This document shows positions 11,590 to 20,696 of a stretch of DNA of 64,000 nt, in pieces. Source of the stretch: Chionoecetes opilio (Eukaryota > Arthropoda > Malacostraca > Decapoda > Majidae); NCBI GenBank assembly GCA_016584305.1, contig JACEEZ010025360.1:84501-148500 (forward strand). The letters are read 5' to 3'. The translations under genes and the position numbers were made by a program. The notes beneath the pieces were generated by a model. That model worked only from the letters and a program-made list of their open reading frames with translations. It was not told the origin of the DNA and did no database searches. Numbering within the stretch: position 1 is the stretch's first letter; each line of letters begins with the position of its first letter.

Positions 11590-13370
11590 TGTGGGTGGCT
11601 TCAGGCTGGATGACGTGAGGTTGACATGGTGGGGGGTTTCAGGCTGGATGACGTGAGGTTGACATGGCGGGGGGTTTCAGGCTGGATGACGTGAGGTTGA
11701 CATGGTGGGGGCTTCAGGCTGGATGACGTGAGGTTGACATGGTGGGGGTTTCAGGCTGGATGACGTGAGGTTGACATGGCGGGGGGTTTCAGGCTGGATG
11801 ACGTGAGGTTGACATGGTGGGGGGCTTCAGGCTGGATGACGTGAGGTTGACATGGTGGGGGGTTTCAGGCTGGATGACGTGAGGTTGACATGGCGGGGGG
11901 CTTCAGGCTGGATGACGTGAGGTTGACATGGTGGGGGGTTTCAGGCTGGATGACGTGAGGTTGACATGGTGGGGGGTTTCAAGCTGGATGACGTGAGGTT
12001 GACATGGTGGGGGGCTTCAGGCTGGATGATGTGAGGTTGACATGGTGGGGGTTTCAGGCTGGATGACGAGAGGCTTACATGGTGGGTGGCTTCAGGCTGG
12101 ATGGCGAGAGGTTTACATGGCGGGTGGCTTCAGGCTGGATGGCGAGAGGTTTACATGGCGGGTGGCTTCAGGCTGGATGGCGAGAGGTTTACATGGCGGG
12201 TGGCTTCAGGCTGGATGGCGAGAGGTTTACATGGCGGGTGGCTTCAGGCTGGATGGCGAGAGGTTTACATGGCGGGTGGCTTCAGGCTGGATGGCGAGAG
12301 GTTTACATGGCGGGTGGCTTCAGGCTGGATGGCGAGAGGTTTACATGGCGGTGGCTTCAGGCTGGATGGCGAGAGGTTTACATGGCGGGTGGCTTCAGGC
12401 TGTGAGGTTTACATGGCGGGTGGCTTCAGGCTGTGAGGTTTACATGCTGGGGGGTTTCAGGCTGGATGGCGTGAGGTTTACATGGCGGGTGGCTTCAGGC
12501 TGTGAGGTTTACATGCTGGGGGGTTTCAGGCTGGATGGCGTGAGGTTTACATTGCGGGTGGCTTCAGGCTGTGAGGTTTACATGCTGGGGGGTTTCAGGC
12601 TGGATGGCGTGAGGTTTACATGGCGGGTGGTTTCAGGCTGTGAGGTTTACATGGCGGGTGGCTTCAGGCTGGGTGACGTGAGGTTTACATGGCGGGTGGT
12701 TTCAGGCTGTGAGGTTTACATGGCGGGTGGCTTCAGGCTGTGAGGTTTACATGGCGGGTGGCTTCAGGCTGGATGACATGAGGTTTACATGGCGGGGGGC
12801 TTCAGGCTGGATGACATGAGGTTTACATGGCGGGTGGCTTCAGGGTGTGAAGTTTACATGGCGGGTGGTTTCAGGCTGTGAGGTTTACATGGCGGGTGGT
12901 TTCAGGCTGGATGACGTGAGGTTTACATGGCGGGTGGCTTCAGGCTGTGAGGTTTACATGCTGGGTGGCTTCAGGCTGGATGGCGTGAGGTTTACATGGC
13001 GGGTGGCTTCAGGCTGTGAGGTTTACATGCTGGGTGGCTTCAGGCTGGATGGCGTGAGGTTTACATGGCGGGTGGCTTCAGGCTGTGAGGTTTACATGCT
13101 GGGTGGCTTCAGGCTGGATGGCGTGAGGTTTACATGGCGGGTGGCTTCAGGCTGTGAGGTTTACATGCTGGGTGGCTTCAGGCTGGATGGCGTGAGGTTT
13201 ACATGGCGGGTGGCTTCAGGCTGTGAGGTTTACATGCTGGGTGGCTTCAGGCTGGATGGCGTGAGGTTTACGTGGCGGGTGGCTTCAGGCTGTGAGGTTT
13301 ACATGCTGGGTGGCTTCAGGCTGGATGGCGTGAGGTTTACATGGCGGGTGGTTTGGTGGTTTTAGGTGGT
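11590..13370. repeat. Frataxin intron-1 minisatellite seeded by the exon-2 acceptor
   Basis: Tandem units of 37-38 bp and a shorter 31-bp form, roughly 45-50 in all. Each contains TTCAG followed by GCTGGATGACGTGAGGTT or a derivative, matching the real intron 1-exon 2 junction. In 12900-13365 the 31- and 38-bp forms alternate as a 69-bp higher-order unit. The long open frames across the array are a by-product of the stop-free unit. Confidence 0.95.
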
Positions 13371-13395
13371 TTACATGCCGGGTGATGTGAATACC

Positions 13396-13450
13396 ACGTG
13401 TAAGTCTCGCAGCCTTTTGTAGCGTCCTTATTTTCTTATGTTCTTATGTT
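13396..13450 (+). mobile_element. LINE-alpha 3' tail abutting frataxin exon 2
   Basis: The sequence from GTGTAAGTCTCGCAGCC through CTTTTGTAGC and TTCTTATGTTCTTATG matches the 3' end of the LINE-alpha copies at 13775, 27068, 37177 and 45935. It finishes only 4 bp before the first base of exon 2, and so supplies the pyrimidine-rich tract of the acceptor. Confidence 0.8.
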
Positions 13451-13454
13451 TCAG

Positions 13455-13572
13455 GCTGGATGAGGTGAGGTTCGAGCAAGTCAGCGATGAGACCTTGGAG
13501 TCCCTGACGGAGAGCCTGGAGGAGGCGGTGGCCCGGGACGCGGCCCCCCAGGACTGTGACGTGCTGTACAGC
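13455..13572 (+). CDS. FXN: Frataxin, exon 2 (acidic helix 1)
   Basis: Encodes residues 73-112, starting LDEVRFEQVSDETLESLTES. This matches the first helix of mature frataxin, whose Asp/Glu ridge contributes to iron binding. The exon runs from acceptor TTTCAG to donor GTGAGT at 13573 and is 118 bp long. Its first 18 bases are the sequence repeated throughout the upstream intron minisatellite. Confidence 0.95.
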
Positions 13573-13774
13573 GTGAGTGTCAAGGCAATCCAGGCAGGTG
13601 TAGGGAAAGGAGTCACCTCATTGTGGGAAGGCAGTTTATGTCTTCATTCATGTAATTTGCCTATCCTTTTGTTCCTCTCACAAGACTCACATAGCAGGCA
13701 GGGGACCAAGAGATTTAAACCATAAGTAAAGCAAAGTCAATCCCTGGGTTAATTATAGAGATATTTAGGAGATG

Positions 13775-14076
13775 TAGAGAAAGTTTTTATGGCTAGTAAT
13801 CAGGATAGAACAAGAAGTAATGGATTCAAATTGGAAAGGCGTAGATTTATAATGGAAATAGGGAGAAACTGGTTCACAAATAGGGTGATGAATGATTGGA
13901 ATGGACTCAGTCGTCAAGTAGTTAGTGCGGAGTCAATAGGGAGCTTTAAAAGGAGGCTAGATAATGTCATGGATAGGGATGAAAGGTGGGTGTAGGTAGT
14001 GTTTAGTAACAGGAACTACCTCATGTAGGTCTCACGGCCTCTTGTAGCTTCCTTATTTTCTTGTGTTCTTATGTTC
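13775..14076 (+). mobile_element. LINE-alpha 3' end in frataxin intron 2
   Basis: 5'-truncated copy encoding the C-terminus with SNGFKLERRRF, NRVMNDWNGLSRQVVSAES and GSFKRRLDN, followed by the conserved 3' UTR and a short TTATGTTC tail. It ends directly at the TTAA of the next element. Confidence 0.85.
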
Positions 14077-14289
14077 TTAATCCCTTCACGCCCAGAGTTT
14101 TCTTTTGCTATATAAAATTGTATGTTGTCGAGCCATAAAATTACGAAAAGTAACTGAATATACCAAATCAGCTAGTGGATAAGGCTACTAAACAGGTCAT
14201 ATCTATAAAACATTGCTTATATTTACTAAAAACTGTCTAATGGTACCCAAATTACAATGGAAATTACGTTCTGGGTCTCAAGGGGTTAA
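14077..14289. mobile_element. piggyBac-type MITE with TTAA duplication, copy 1
   Basis: A 205-bp body (14081-14285) lies between two TTAA tetramers at 14077-14080 and 14286-14289. Its ends are inverted: CCCTTCACGCCCAG on the left, and CCCCTTGAGACCCAG read inward from the right. A related copy of the same length lies at 34014-34218. There is no coding capacity. Confidence 0.8.
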
Positions 14290-14342
14290 TTATCCTTCCA
14301 TGAGAGTGTCTTGAGCTCCTCTCCTTGTGTCCTCGCCGGCAG

Positions 14343-14591
14343 ACTGGAGTGCTGACCCTGCAGCTGGGCACCTTTGGCACCTACGTCATCAACAAGCAGA
14401 CGCCCAACAAGCAGATCTGGCTCTCCTCCCCCGTGAGTGGCCCCAAGAGGTTTGACTTTGTGGGAGGGGCGTGGGTGTACCGACGCACAGGGGACACGCT
14501 GCACGGCCTCCTCGGCGCTGAGCTGTCCAAGGTGTTCTCCAGCCCTGTGGACCTCCTGGGCTGTGCCTTCGGGAGGTCTGAGGCAGCCTAG
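14343..14591 (+). CDS. FXN: Frataxin, exon 3 (conserved beta-sheet core)
   Basis: Encodes residues 113-194 and the stop TAG. It carries the family signature GTYVINKQTPNKQIWLSSP (residues 124-142) and SGPKRFDF, including the conserved surface residues equivalent to human N146, W155 and R165. The human W168 position is Phe here, while the following AWVY retains W173. The exon starts after CAG at 14342. The stop is followed by about 415 bp before the next gene's ATG, and no clean AATAAA was seen in that space. Confidence 0.97.
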   Translation, partial: TGVLTLQLGTFGTYVINKQTPNKQIWLSSPVSGPKRFDFVGGAWVYRRTGDTLHGLLGAELSKVFSSPVDLLGCAFGRSEAA

Positions 14592-14849
14592 CAGACCTTG
14601 TTGTGGTAACGGTGGGAAGAGTTGTGCACACACATGTCAGGGAAGTGTTGGGTTGTAGTGTTGTGATTGAAGACTAACCTGAACATGAATATAATGTGAC
14701 AATTCAAAGGCTGTTAATATCAATGCAGATGAGCAGAGTGCAACAACCTGACCCCATGCATAACCCAACCACTGCAAGTTGAAAGCAGTATCAGCACAGA
14801 CGAGTCACTCCCTGTACACACACACACCGCGCACAAAGTCTTTGAAGTC

Positions 14850-14970
14850 AATCAGCTTCAAAGCAGAGCTGGATAATAATAGTTTTGGACACGGGACAGT
14901 ACGAGCAGAGCTCTCTTCCTGTGTGCTACAAGTAGGCAAATACACACACACACACACGTACATGAAGACC
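14850..14970 (+). mobile_element. LINE-beta 3' end before the second gene
   Basis: Matches the LINE-beta terminus (...GGACACGGGACAGTACGAGC..., then CTACAAGTAGGCAAATAC) and ends in a (CA)n tail. It lies within 50 bp of the KIAA0825-like start codon or acceptor. Confidence 0.65.
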
Positions 14971-15006
14971 AGTTTGTGGTGGGCGTCACCCAGGTAACGC
15001 AGCAAC

Positions 15007-15611
15007 ATGTCCGGGGGCGACGTGTCCAAGCTGATCAGCGCCGTGAAGGACGGTCTGCACTCTGAGTGGGCAGTGTACAAGAAATCCAAGAAGGTGAAGG
15101 CCAAGGCCGTGTGCCCGTATGCCATCGGGGGCCAGAAGGACACGCCCATCGCCGCCCTGGAGAGCATCAGCGCCGGGGTGCGGGAGTGGGAGGAGTGTCT
15201 GGTGAGCACCGTCGACCCCACCGTGGACCGGGCGCGTGTGGTGCTGCCCCGGGAGGTCATGGTGGGGGCCGGGGGGCAGGTTCTGCTCCATCCCCAGCGC
15301 CGCCACCTACCCCAACCCCCCGCGGGAACCTCCAGCAGCAGCAGGGCATCTTCGGCCTCCAAGGCGGAGCCCAGGGGGGTCACGGGGGGCATCGCCGTGG
15401 GGGGCAAGGTCAAGAATCTCCCCCCGAAGGCGTCGCTGATGGTGGCGGTGGAACAGTCGGCCAACTACATGCTGGACCACGTGAAGAGGATGAGCGAGGA
15501 CGCGTACATCAGCGGCAACAACCAGGTGCTGTTCATGTGCCTGGCCTCCGCCGCCCTGGTGAGGAGCCGACTCAACACCTACAAGGACATCCTCAAGCAG
15601 CCCACCACAAA
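15007..15611 (+). CDS. KIAA0825: KIAA0825-like protein, exon 1
   Basis: First recognised exon of an 868-residue protein, joined through 13 exons whose total length (2607 nt) divides exactly by three. Residues 1-202 are mostly helical, with a Ser/Pro/Gly-rich low-complexity segment around residues 98-140. The assignment rests on my memory of human KIAA0825, a protein of unknown function linked to postaxial polydactyly, and on similar blocks in later exons. An in-frame TAA at 14995 stops upstream extension, but CAG at 15000-15002 could be an acceptor. The ATG may therefore be internal, with the N-terminal half of the protein encoded elsewhere. Donor GTAAGC at 15612. Confidence 0.75.
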
Positions 15612-15664
15612 GTAAGCCCTCAAGGGATGCACCACTGAGTGATACCAGCAAGGAAAGCATATTG

Positions 15665-16210
15665 ATCTAATGAAAAATTAGTTAGCTATAGATACGGAGA
15701 CAGGACCCCAGGAATCTAACTCAGGGTCTGTGTGCTACAACTAGGTCAATGCCACACATAAACACTCATGTACCCTCAGGATACAGCTTAGTAGACACAC
15801 ACTAGCTAGAAGAACTTGCTTATTAGGAAAGGTTGAGAGAGATGAAATTACCAACACTTGAGCAGAGAAGAGAAAGAGGAGACTTAATAACAATTATTTT
15901 TAAGCTGATAACAAAGATGGAAGAAACAGACAATGAGAGACTACTGACTCGGAAACAAAGAGAAGGTCGATACACAAGAGGACATACAAAACAACTAGGA
16001 AAAGGGAGATGCCTGAACAACATAAAGAAATACAGCTTCCCTCATAGAAATGTAGAAGTTTGGAATGGACTAAACGAGGAGGGGATAGCGGCAAATAATG
16101 TGCAACAATTGAAAGAAAGACTGGATAAATGTAGATACGGAGACGGGACAACACCAGTGTAGCTCAGGCCCTGTAAAACACTACTAGGTAAATACATACA
16201 CACACACACT
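15665..16210 (+). mobile_element. Two LINE-beta 3' ends
   Basis: One short end (about 15670-15795) is followed by a longer one. The longer copy encodes RKQREGRYTRGHTKQLGKGR and VEVWNGLNEEG, and ends GATACGGAGACGGGACAACA, CCAGTGTAGCTCAGGCCC, CTAGGTAAATACA and a (CA)n tail. That tail stops about 26 bp before the acceptor of exon 2. Confidence 0.85.
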
Positions 16211-16235
16211 CAAGAGCACTGCTCCACCCTCACAG

Positions 16236-16429
16236 GAACCTGACGGCAGCTCTGGGCCGCTGTGGTGAGGTGGTGGAGTTCATGATGCAGAACATTCTCA
16301 GCTACAACTGTGACCTCCTGTCCCTGCTGCTGCACGACGCCGCCAGCCACGACTGGCTGAGCCCTAAGCCCTACATGGAGGCTGCCCGCTGCTCCCTCAC
16401 CCTGCAGATCTGGTCCTTCTACATGCAAG
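16236..16429 (+). CDS. KIAA0825: KIAA0825-like protein, exon 2
   Basis: Residues 202-267. The joined codon AA|G gives K, then NLTAALGRCGEVVEFMMQN, and the exon ends SLTLQIWSFYMQ. The latter aligns with the block around IQMWHYF that I remember in human KIAA0825. Acceptor CACAG at 16235, donor GTGGGG at 16430. Confidence 0.85.
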
Positions 16430-16510
16430 GTGGGGAGGAAGGGATGACATGACAAACAACAGGCCATTATAGAGGCAGCCAATAGGGATGAGTGGTTGTG
16501 TTAATGTCTT

Positions 16511-16899
16511 GTGTTTGTGTCAGGGGTTCAGTGTCAGCCACCAGTAAGTTTATATTTGTCAGGGGTTCAGTGTCAGCCACCAGTAAGTTTATATTTGTCA
16601 GGGGTTCAGTGTCAGCCACCAGTAAGTTTATATTTGTCAGGGGTTCAGTGTCAGCCACCAGTAAGTTTATATTTGTCAGGGGTTCAGTGTCAGCCACCAG
16701 TAAGTTTATATTTGTCAGGGGTTCAGTGTCAACCACCAGTAAGTTTATGTTTGTCAGGGGTTCAGTGTCAACCACCAGTAAGTTTATATTTGTCAGGGGT
16801 TCAGTGTCAGCCACCAGTAAGTTTATATTTGTCAGGGGTTCAGTGTCAGCCACCAGTAAGTTTATATTTGTCAGGGGTTCAGTGTCAGCCACCACCAGT
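16511..16899. repeat. 39-bp minisatellite, ten units
   Basis: The unit begins GTCAGGGGTTCAGTGTCAGC and continues CACCAGTAAGTTTATATTT. Because 39 is a multiple of three, frames stay open on both strands. A lone diverged unit of the same family occurs at 25371-25400, on the far side of the LINE-gamma insertion. This shows the LINE landed inside the array. Confidence 0.9.
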
Positions 16900-17084
16900 A
16901 AGTTTTTTTTTTTTTTTTTTTTTTCAAAAGGAACTGGCCAAGGGCACAACAAAAATGGGTAACACAAAGCCCGCTTAGTTGCCAGTCCCTATAAAGAAGA
17001 CAGTAAGAGAATAAAATAAAAAAGAAGGGTGAGCCAATTTAGTTCGGGAGGTGTCTTGTTACTCTTCTTTTGAAAAGATTTAAG

Positions 17085-18034
17085 TCATAGGAAGGTGAAA
17101 AAATAGAAACAAAGAGAGTTCCAGAGTTTACCAGTGAAAGGGATGAAAGAGTGAAGATATTGATTAACTCTTGCATTAGGAAGATGGACAGAATAGGGAT
17201 GAGAATGAGTAGAAAGTCTTGTGCAGCAAGGCTGCGGGAGAGGGGGAGGCATGCAGTTAGCAAGTTCAGAAGAGCAGTGAGCATGAAAATAACGGTAGAA
17301 GAGAGCAAGAGAAGCAACATTGCAGCCGTGATTTAAAGATTGAAGACAGTCAGTCAGAGGAGAGGAGTTGATGAGACGAAAAGCTTTTGACTCCACCCTG
17401 TTTAGGAGAGCTGTATGAGTGGATCCTCCCCAAACATGTGAGACATACTCCATACATGGGCGGATAAGGCCCCTGTAGAGAGCAAGCAATTGGGAGGGAG
17501 AAAAAAAAGGACGCAGACGCCACAGGACACCTAACTTCTTAGAAGCTGTTTTAGCAAGAGATGAGATGTGAGATTTCCAGTTCAGATTTTTAGTAAAGGA
17601 TAGTCCTAGAATGTTCATTGTAGAAGAAGGAGACAGTTGAGTGTCATTGAAGAAGAGGGGATAGTTATCTGGTAGGTATTGTTGAGTAGATAGGTGAAGA
17701 AATTGGGTTTTTGAGGCATTGAACAAAACAAGGTTTGCTTTTCCCCAATCAGAAATTATAGAAAGATCAGAAGTTAGGTGCTCGGTGGCATCTCTCCATG
17801 AATCACTTAGTTCCTGTTGAGTTGGACGTCTAATAAACGACTTTGAAAAACACAGGGTAGAATCATCAGCGTAGGAGTGGATAGGGCTTTGAGTTAGACT
17901 TAGAAGATCATTAATGAATAATAGAAAGAGAGTGGGTGATAGGACAGAACCCTGGGGAACACCACTATTGATAGATTTAGGAGAAGAACAATGTCCGTCT
18001 ACAGTAGCTGCAATAGAACGGTTTGAAAGGAAAC
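17085..18034 (-). pseudogene. LINE-gamma reverse transcriptase, C-terminal part
   Basis: Contains SGVPQGSVLSPTLFLLFIND, the catalytic SYADDSTL and the thumb-like C-terminus ending before TTAA at 18035. Collapsing the TTAA duplication with 23615-23618 rejoins this frame to the N-terminal part. Confidence 0.9.
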
Positions 18035-18214
18035 TTAACCCTTTCACGTCACCATTGTCATTCACTTTTTGTTGTCCCGCGTAAACCCATTGTCACCCGA
18101 AATGTCACGCGCGGGAAAAAAGTTGTACAATAAACCCTTCATGTTCGCGGGGGTTAGGGAACAGACACCCGCGATTAGCGTAAATCCGCGAGCATGACAT
18201 TAGTCATTCATTTA

Positions 18215-18216
18215 CC

Positions 18217-18273
<57 letters not shown>

Positions 18274-19709
18274 TTATTTATTTTACAAAGCCCGCTTAGT
18301 TGCCAGTCCCTATAAAGAAGACAGTAAGAGAATAAAATAAAAACAGAGGGGTAGGCCAATTTAGTTCGGGAGGTGTCTTGTTACTCTTCTTTTGAAAAGA
18401 TTTAAGTCATAGGAAAGTGGAAAAATAGAAACAGAAAGAGAGTTCCAGAGTTTACCAGTGAAAGGGATGCAAGAGTAAAGATACTGATTAACTCTTGCAT
18501 TAGGAAGATGGACAGAATAGGGATGAGAATGAGTAGAAAGTCTTGTGCAGCGAGGCTGCGGGAGTGGGGGAGGCATGCAGTTAGCAAGTTCAGAAGAGCA
18601 GTGAGCATGAAAGTAACGGTAGAAGAGAGCAAGAGAAGCAACATTGCGATGGTGATTTAAAGATTGAAGACAGTCAGTCAGAGGAGAAGAGTTGATGAGA
18701 CGAAAAGCTTTTGACTCAACCCTGTTTAGGAGAGCTGTATGAGTGGATCCTCCCCAAACATGTGAGACATACTCCATACATGGGCGGATAAGGCCCCTGT
18801 AGAGAGCAAGCAATTAGAGAGAACTGCAACTCCGAAATGCCAGTGGTCGCTGGCAGTTTTAACTCACAATTTGGTGAAAAGTTGGTCAACTTGAAAGAAA
18901 AATATGGGCTTATTCCACTGCACTTAAAACACAAAAGTATAATATTAAGAACGATTTTCTTCTATATGTATATTGTATAGAAGCCTGATTCTGTAAAACA
19001 TTGTATATAACCAAATAACCAAGTAGGTTATAGTTGAGGAGGCGAGGTAAATGCTACTCTATGATATTATATAGTCAATAACGTATGTTTAGAAGTTATC
19101 TATACCTAGGCAGTCATATGTTTCTGTTATTATTGTGTATCAATCAGATAGAAAGCCTGGAAGTGCAATGAGTCGACGCGTGAAGTGGCAATGTTTTGAT
19201 TCAATCTCCCCGCCACAATCTCCCCGCCCACCACTCCCCGCCGCGGCGTGTCGCCTCCACAATTATAACCTACATTGTCGCAGCAACAAGCCGATTTCGG
19301 CATTCTTTATTCTTCATTTTTCCAAGGCATTGCTTATTGTATTTTGACAAGCGTTTGCCAGACGCAGCAGTACTGTCTTAGAAAACAGTGTGAACATCGC
19401 CCAAATTTTACATGCCACAATATACATGTAAAAAATATATTAAGCTCTGTTACTCGAGGCGAGTAATTTGCATTAAATTGCTATCTTAGAACGTTCAATC
19501 GTAATGCATGTCATGCATACACTTACTAGAACAACAGAAGAACGTTCTTTTTTAGTATTCAGATGCGGTGCATCAATATTCATTGCGAAATTGATTTATG
19601 AAAAATATTAGTCGCGGAGGGAAAACACAGTAGACCAACCTTTGAGTTAAAACTGCCAGCGACCACTGGCATTTCTCGAGTTTCAGTTCTCTCTAATTGG
19701 GAGGGAGTA
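18215..19709 (-). mobile_element. LINE-gamma 3' fragment nested in the pogo-like MITE
   Basis: A T run of about 65 bases at 18215-18281 begins it. 18290-18811 then repeats 16960-17490 of the outer LINE with few differences, including the C-terminus of the reverse transcriptase. It is interrupted at 18816-19694 and resumes for a few bases. Confidence 0.85.
18812..19698. mobile_element. 879-bp DNA transposon/MITE with AATT duplication
   Basis: The element at 18816-19694 starts AGAGAGAACTGCAACTC and ends in the inverted form. The inverted termini are about 50 bp, including GCCAGTGGTCGCTGGCAG. AATT occurs on both sides. The paralogous uninterrupted LINE copy at about 17487 shows a single AATT at the site, which proves the insertion. 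No transposase-like frame was seen. I do not recognise the family. Confidence 0.9.
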
Positions 19710-19717
19710 AAAAAAAA

Positions 19718-19802
<85 letters not shown>

Positions 19803-19874
19803 GGGGGGGGTTGAAAACCCGCGAGTAATCAAATCCGCGAGCCTTAAGCCCGCGAACATGAAGGGTTTAGTGTA

Positions 19875-20450
19875 CTTCCACCGCGTCTAGAAACTAAACT
19901 ATCAAAGGTATCGAGTTCAATTATGTTTCATTTTTAAGCTAAGATAATTTCCTATATCATACAATGTTCAAAAAATACGCTAGCATGAAAATAACTTACA
20001 AAACCTCGAGTTAGAAGTGAAAAAAACAAAAAAAAACCACCTTGCAGCAAAAAATAATATGCCAAAGATCAACTTATCATCATAGAAGATTTTTCTACAT
20101 TCCATGACATAGCTGAATACATTTCCTTTCCAATGAAGTATAATATATTGTAATTCGCTCAAAAATAAAGCCATACACCGAAGTGAAAGATAGCGTAAGT
20201 TTTTATGTTGCTGCGGAAGAAGTATCTATTTACGTTGTGTGCGGTAAAAAAAAGTTTTACTTTACCGCATCTAGAAAGTAAACTTGCAAGCATTTTGAGT
20301 CCATTTTTGTTTTGTTTTGTAGGTAAGATCATTTTCTATATCATACAATGTTAAAAAAAATATAGTCATCGGAGAAAATAAACGAGAAAAGTAAGCAAAC
20401 GGTAGGAGGAACATTTTGTTACACAAAAAAATGACAATACAATAAAAAAA
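19875..20450. repeat. Two related AT-rich segments
   Basis: The stretch around 19880-19990 (GCGTCTAGAAA, TATATCATACAATGTT) is repeated with divergence at about 20265-20370. This may be a subterminal duplication of the piggyBac-like element. No coding content. Confidence 0.55.
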
Positions 20451-20467
20451 AATATATATATATATAT

Positions 20468-20560
<93 letters not shown>

Positions 20561-20562
20561 AT
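20450..20562. repeat. (TA)n microsatellite
   Basis: About 100 bp of nearly pure alternating TA with one short interruption. Confidence 0.95.
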
Positions 20563-20696
20563 AATAACATAAAAAAACTATAAATAACTCACCAATGACG
20601 TCCTGATCCTGCAGAAGTAAGTTTATAGTCTTGACCGCCCTCAAGAGGATCTTGCATTTTATTGAAGGTGAGGGCGGAAGACTTGGTGGGCAGCAA

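Larger units (their letters stand above)
18126..19874. mobile_element. pogo/Tigger-like MITE with TA duplication, itself interrupted
   Basis: The ends are inverted: CAATAAACCCTTCATGTTCG at 18128 and its near-complement ending CATGAAGGGTTTAGTG at 19872, each flanked by TA. The body is short, and most of the interval is a later LINE-gamma fragment. Confidence 0.75.

Noticed and set aside
12042..13365. Open frames of 233 and 172 codons in frataxin intron 1
   Set aside because: They translate the minisatellite units and are explained by the repeat.
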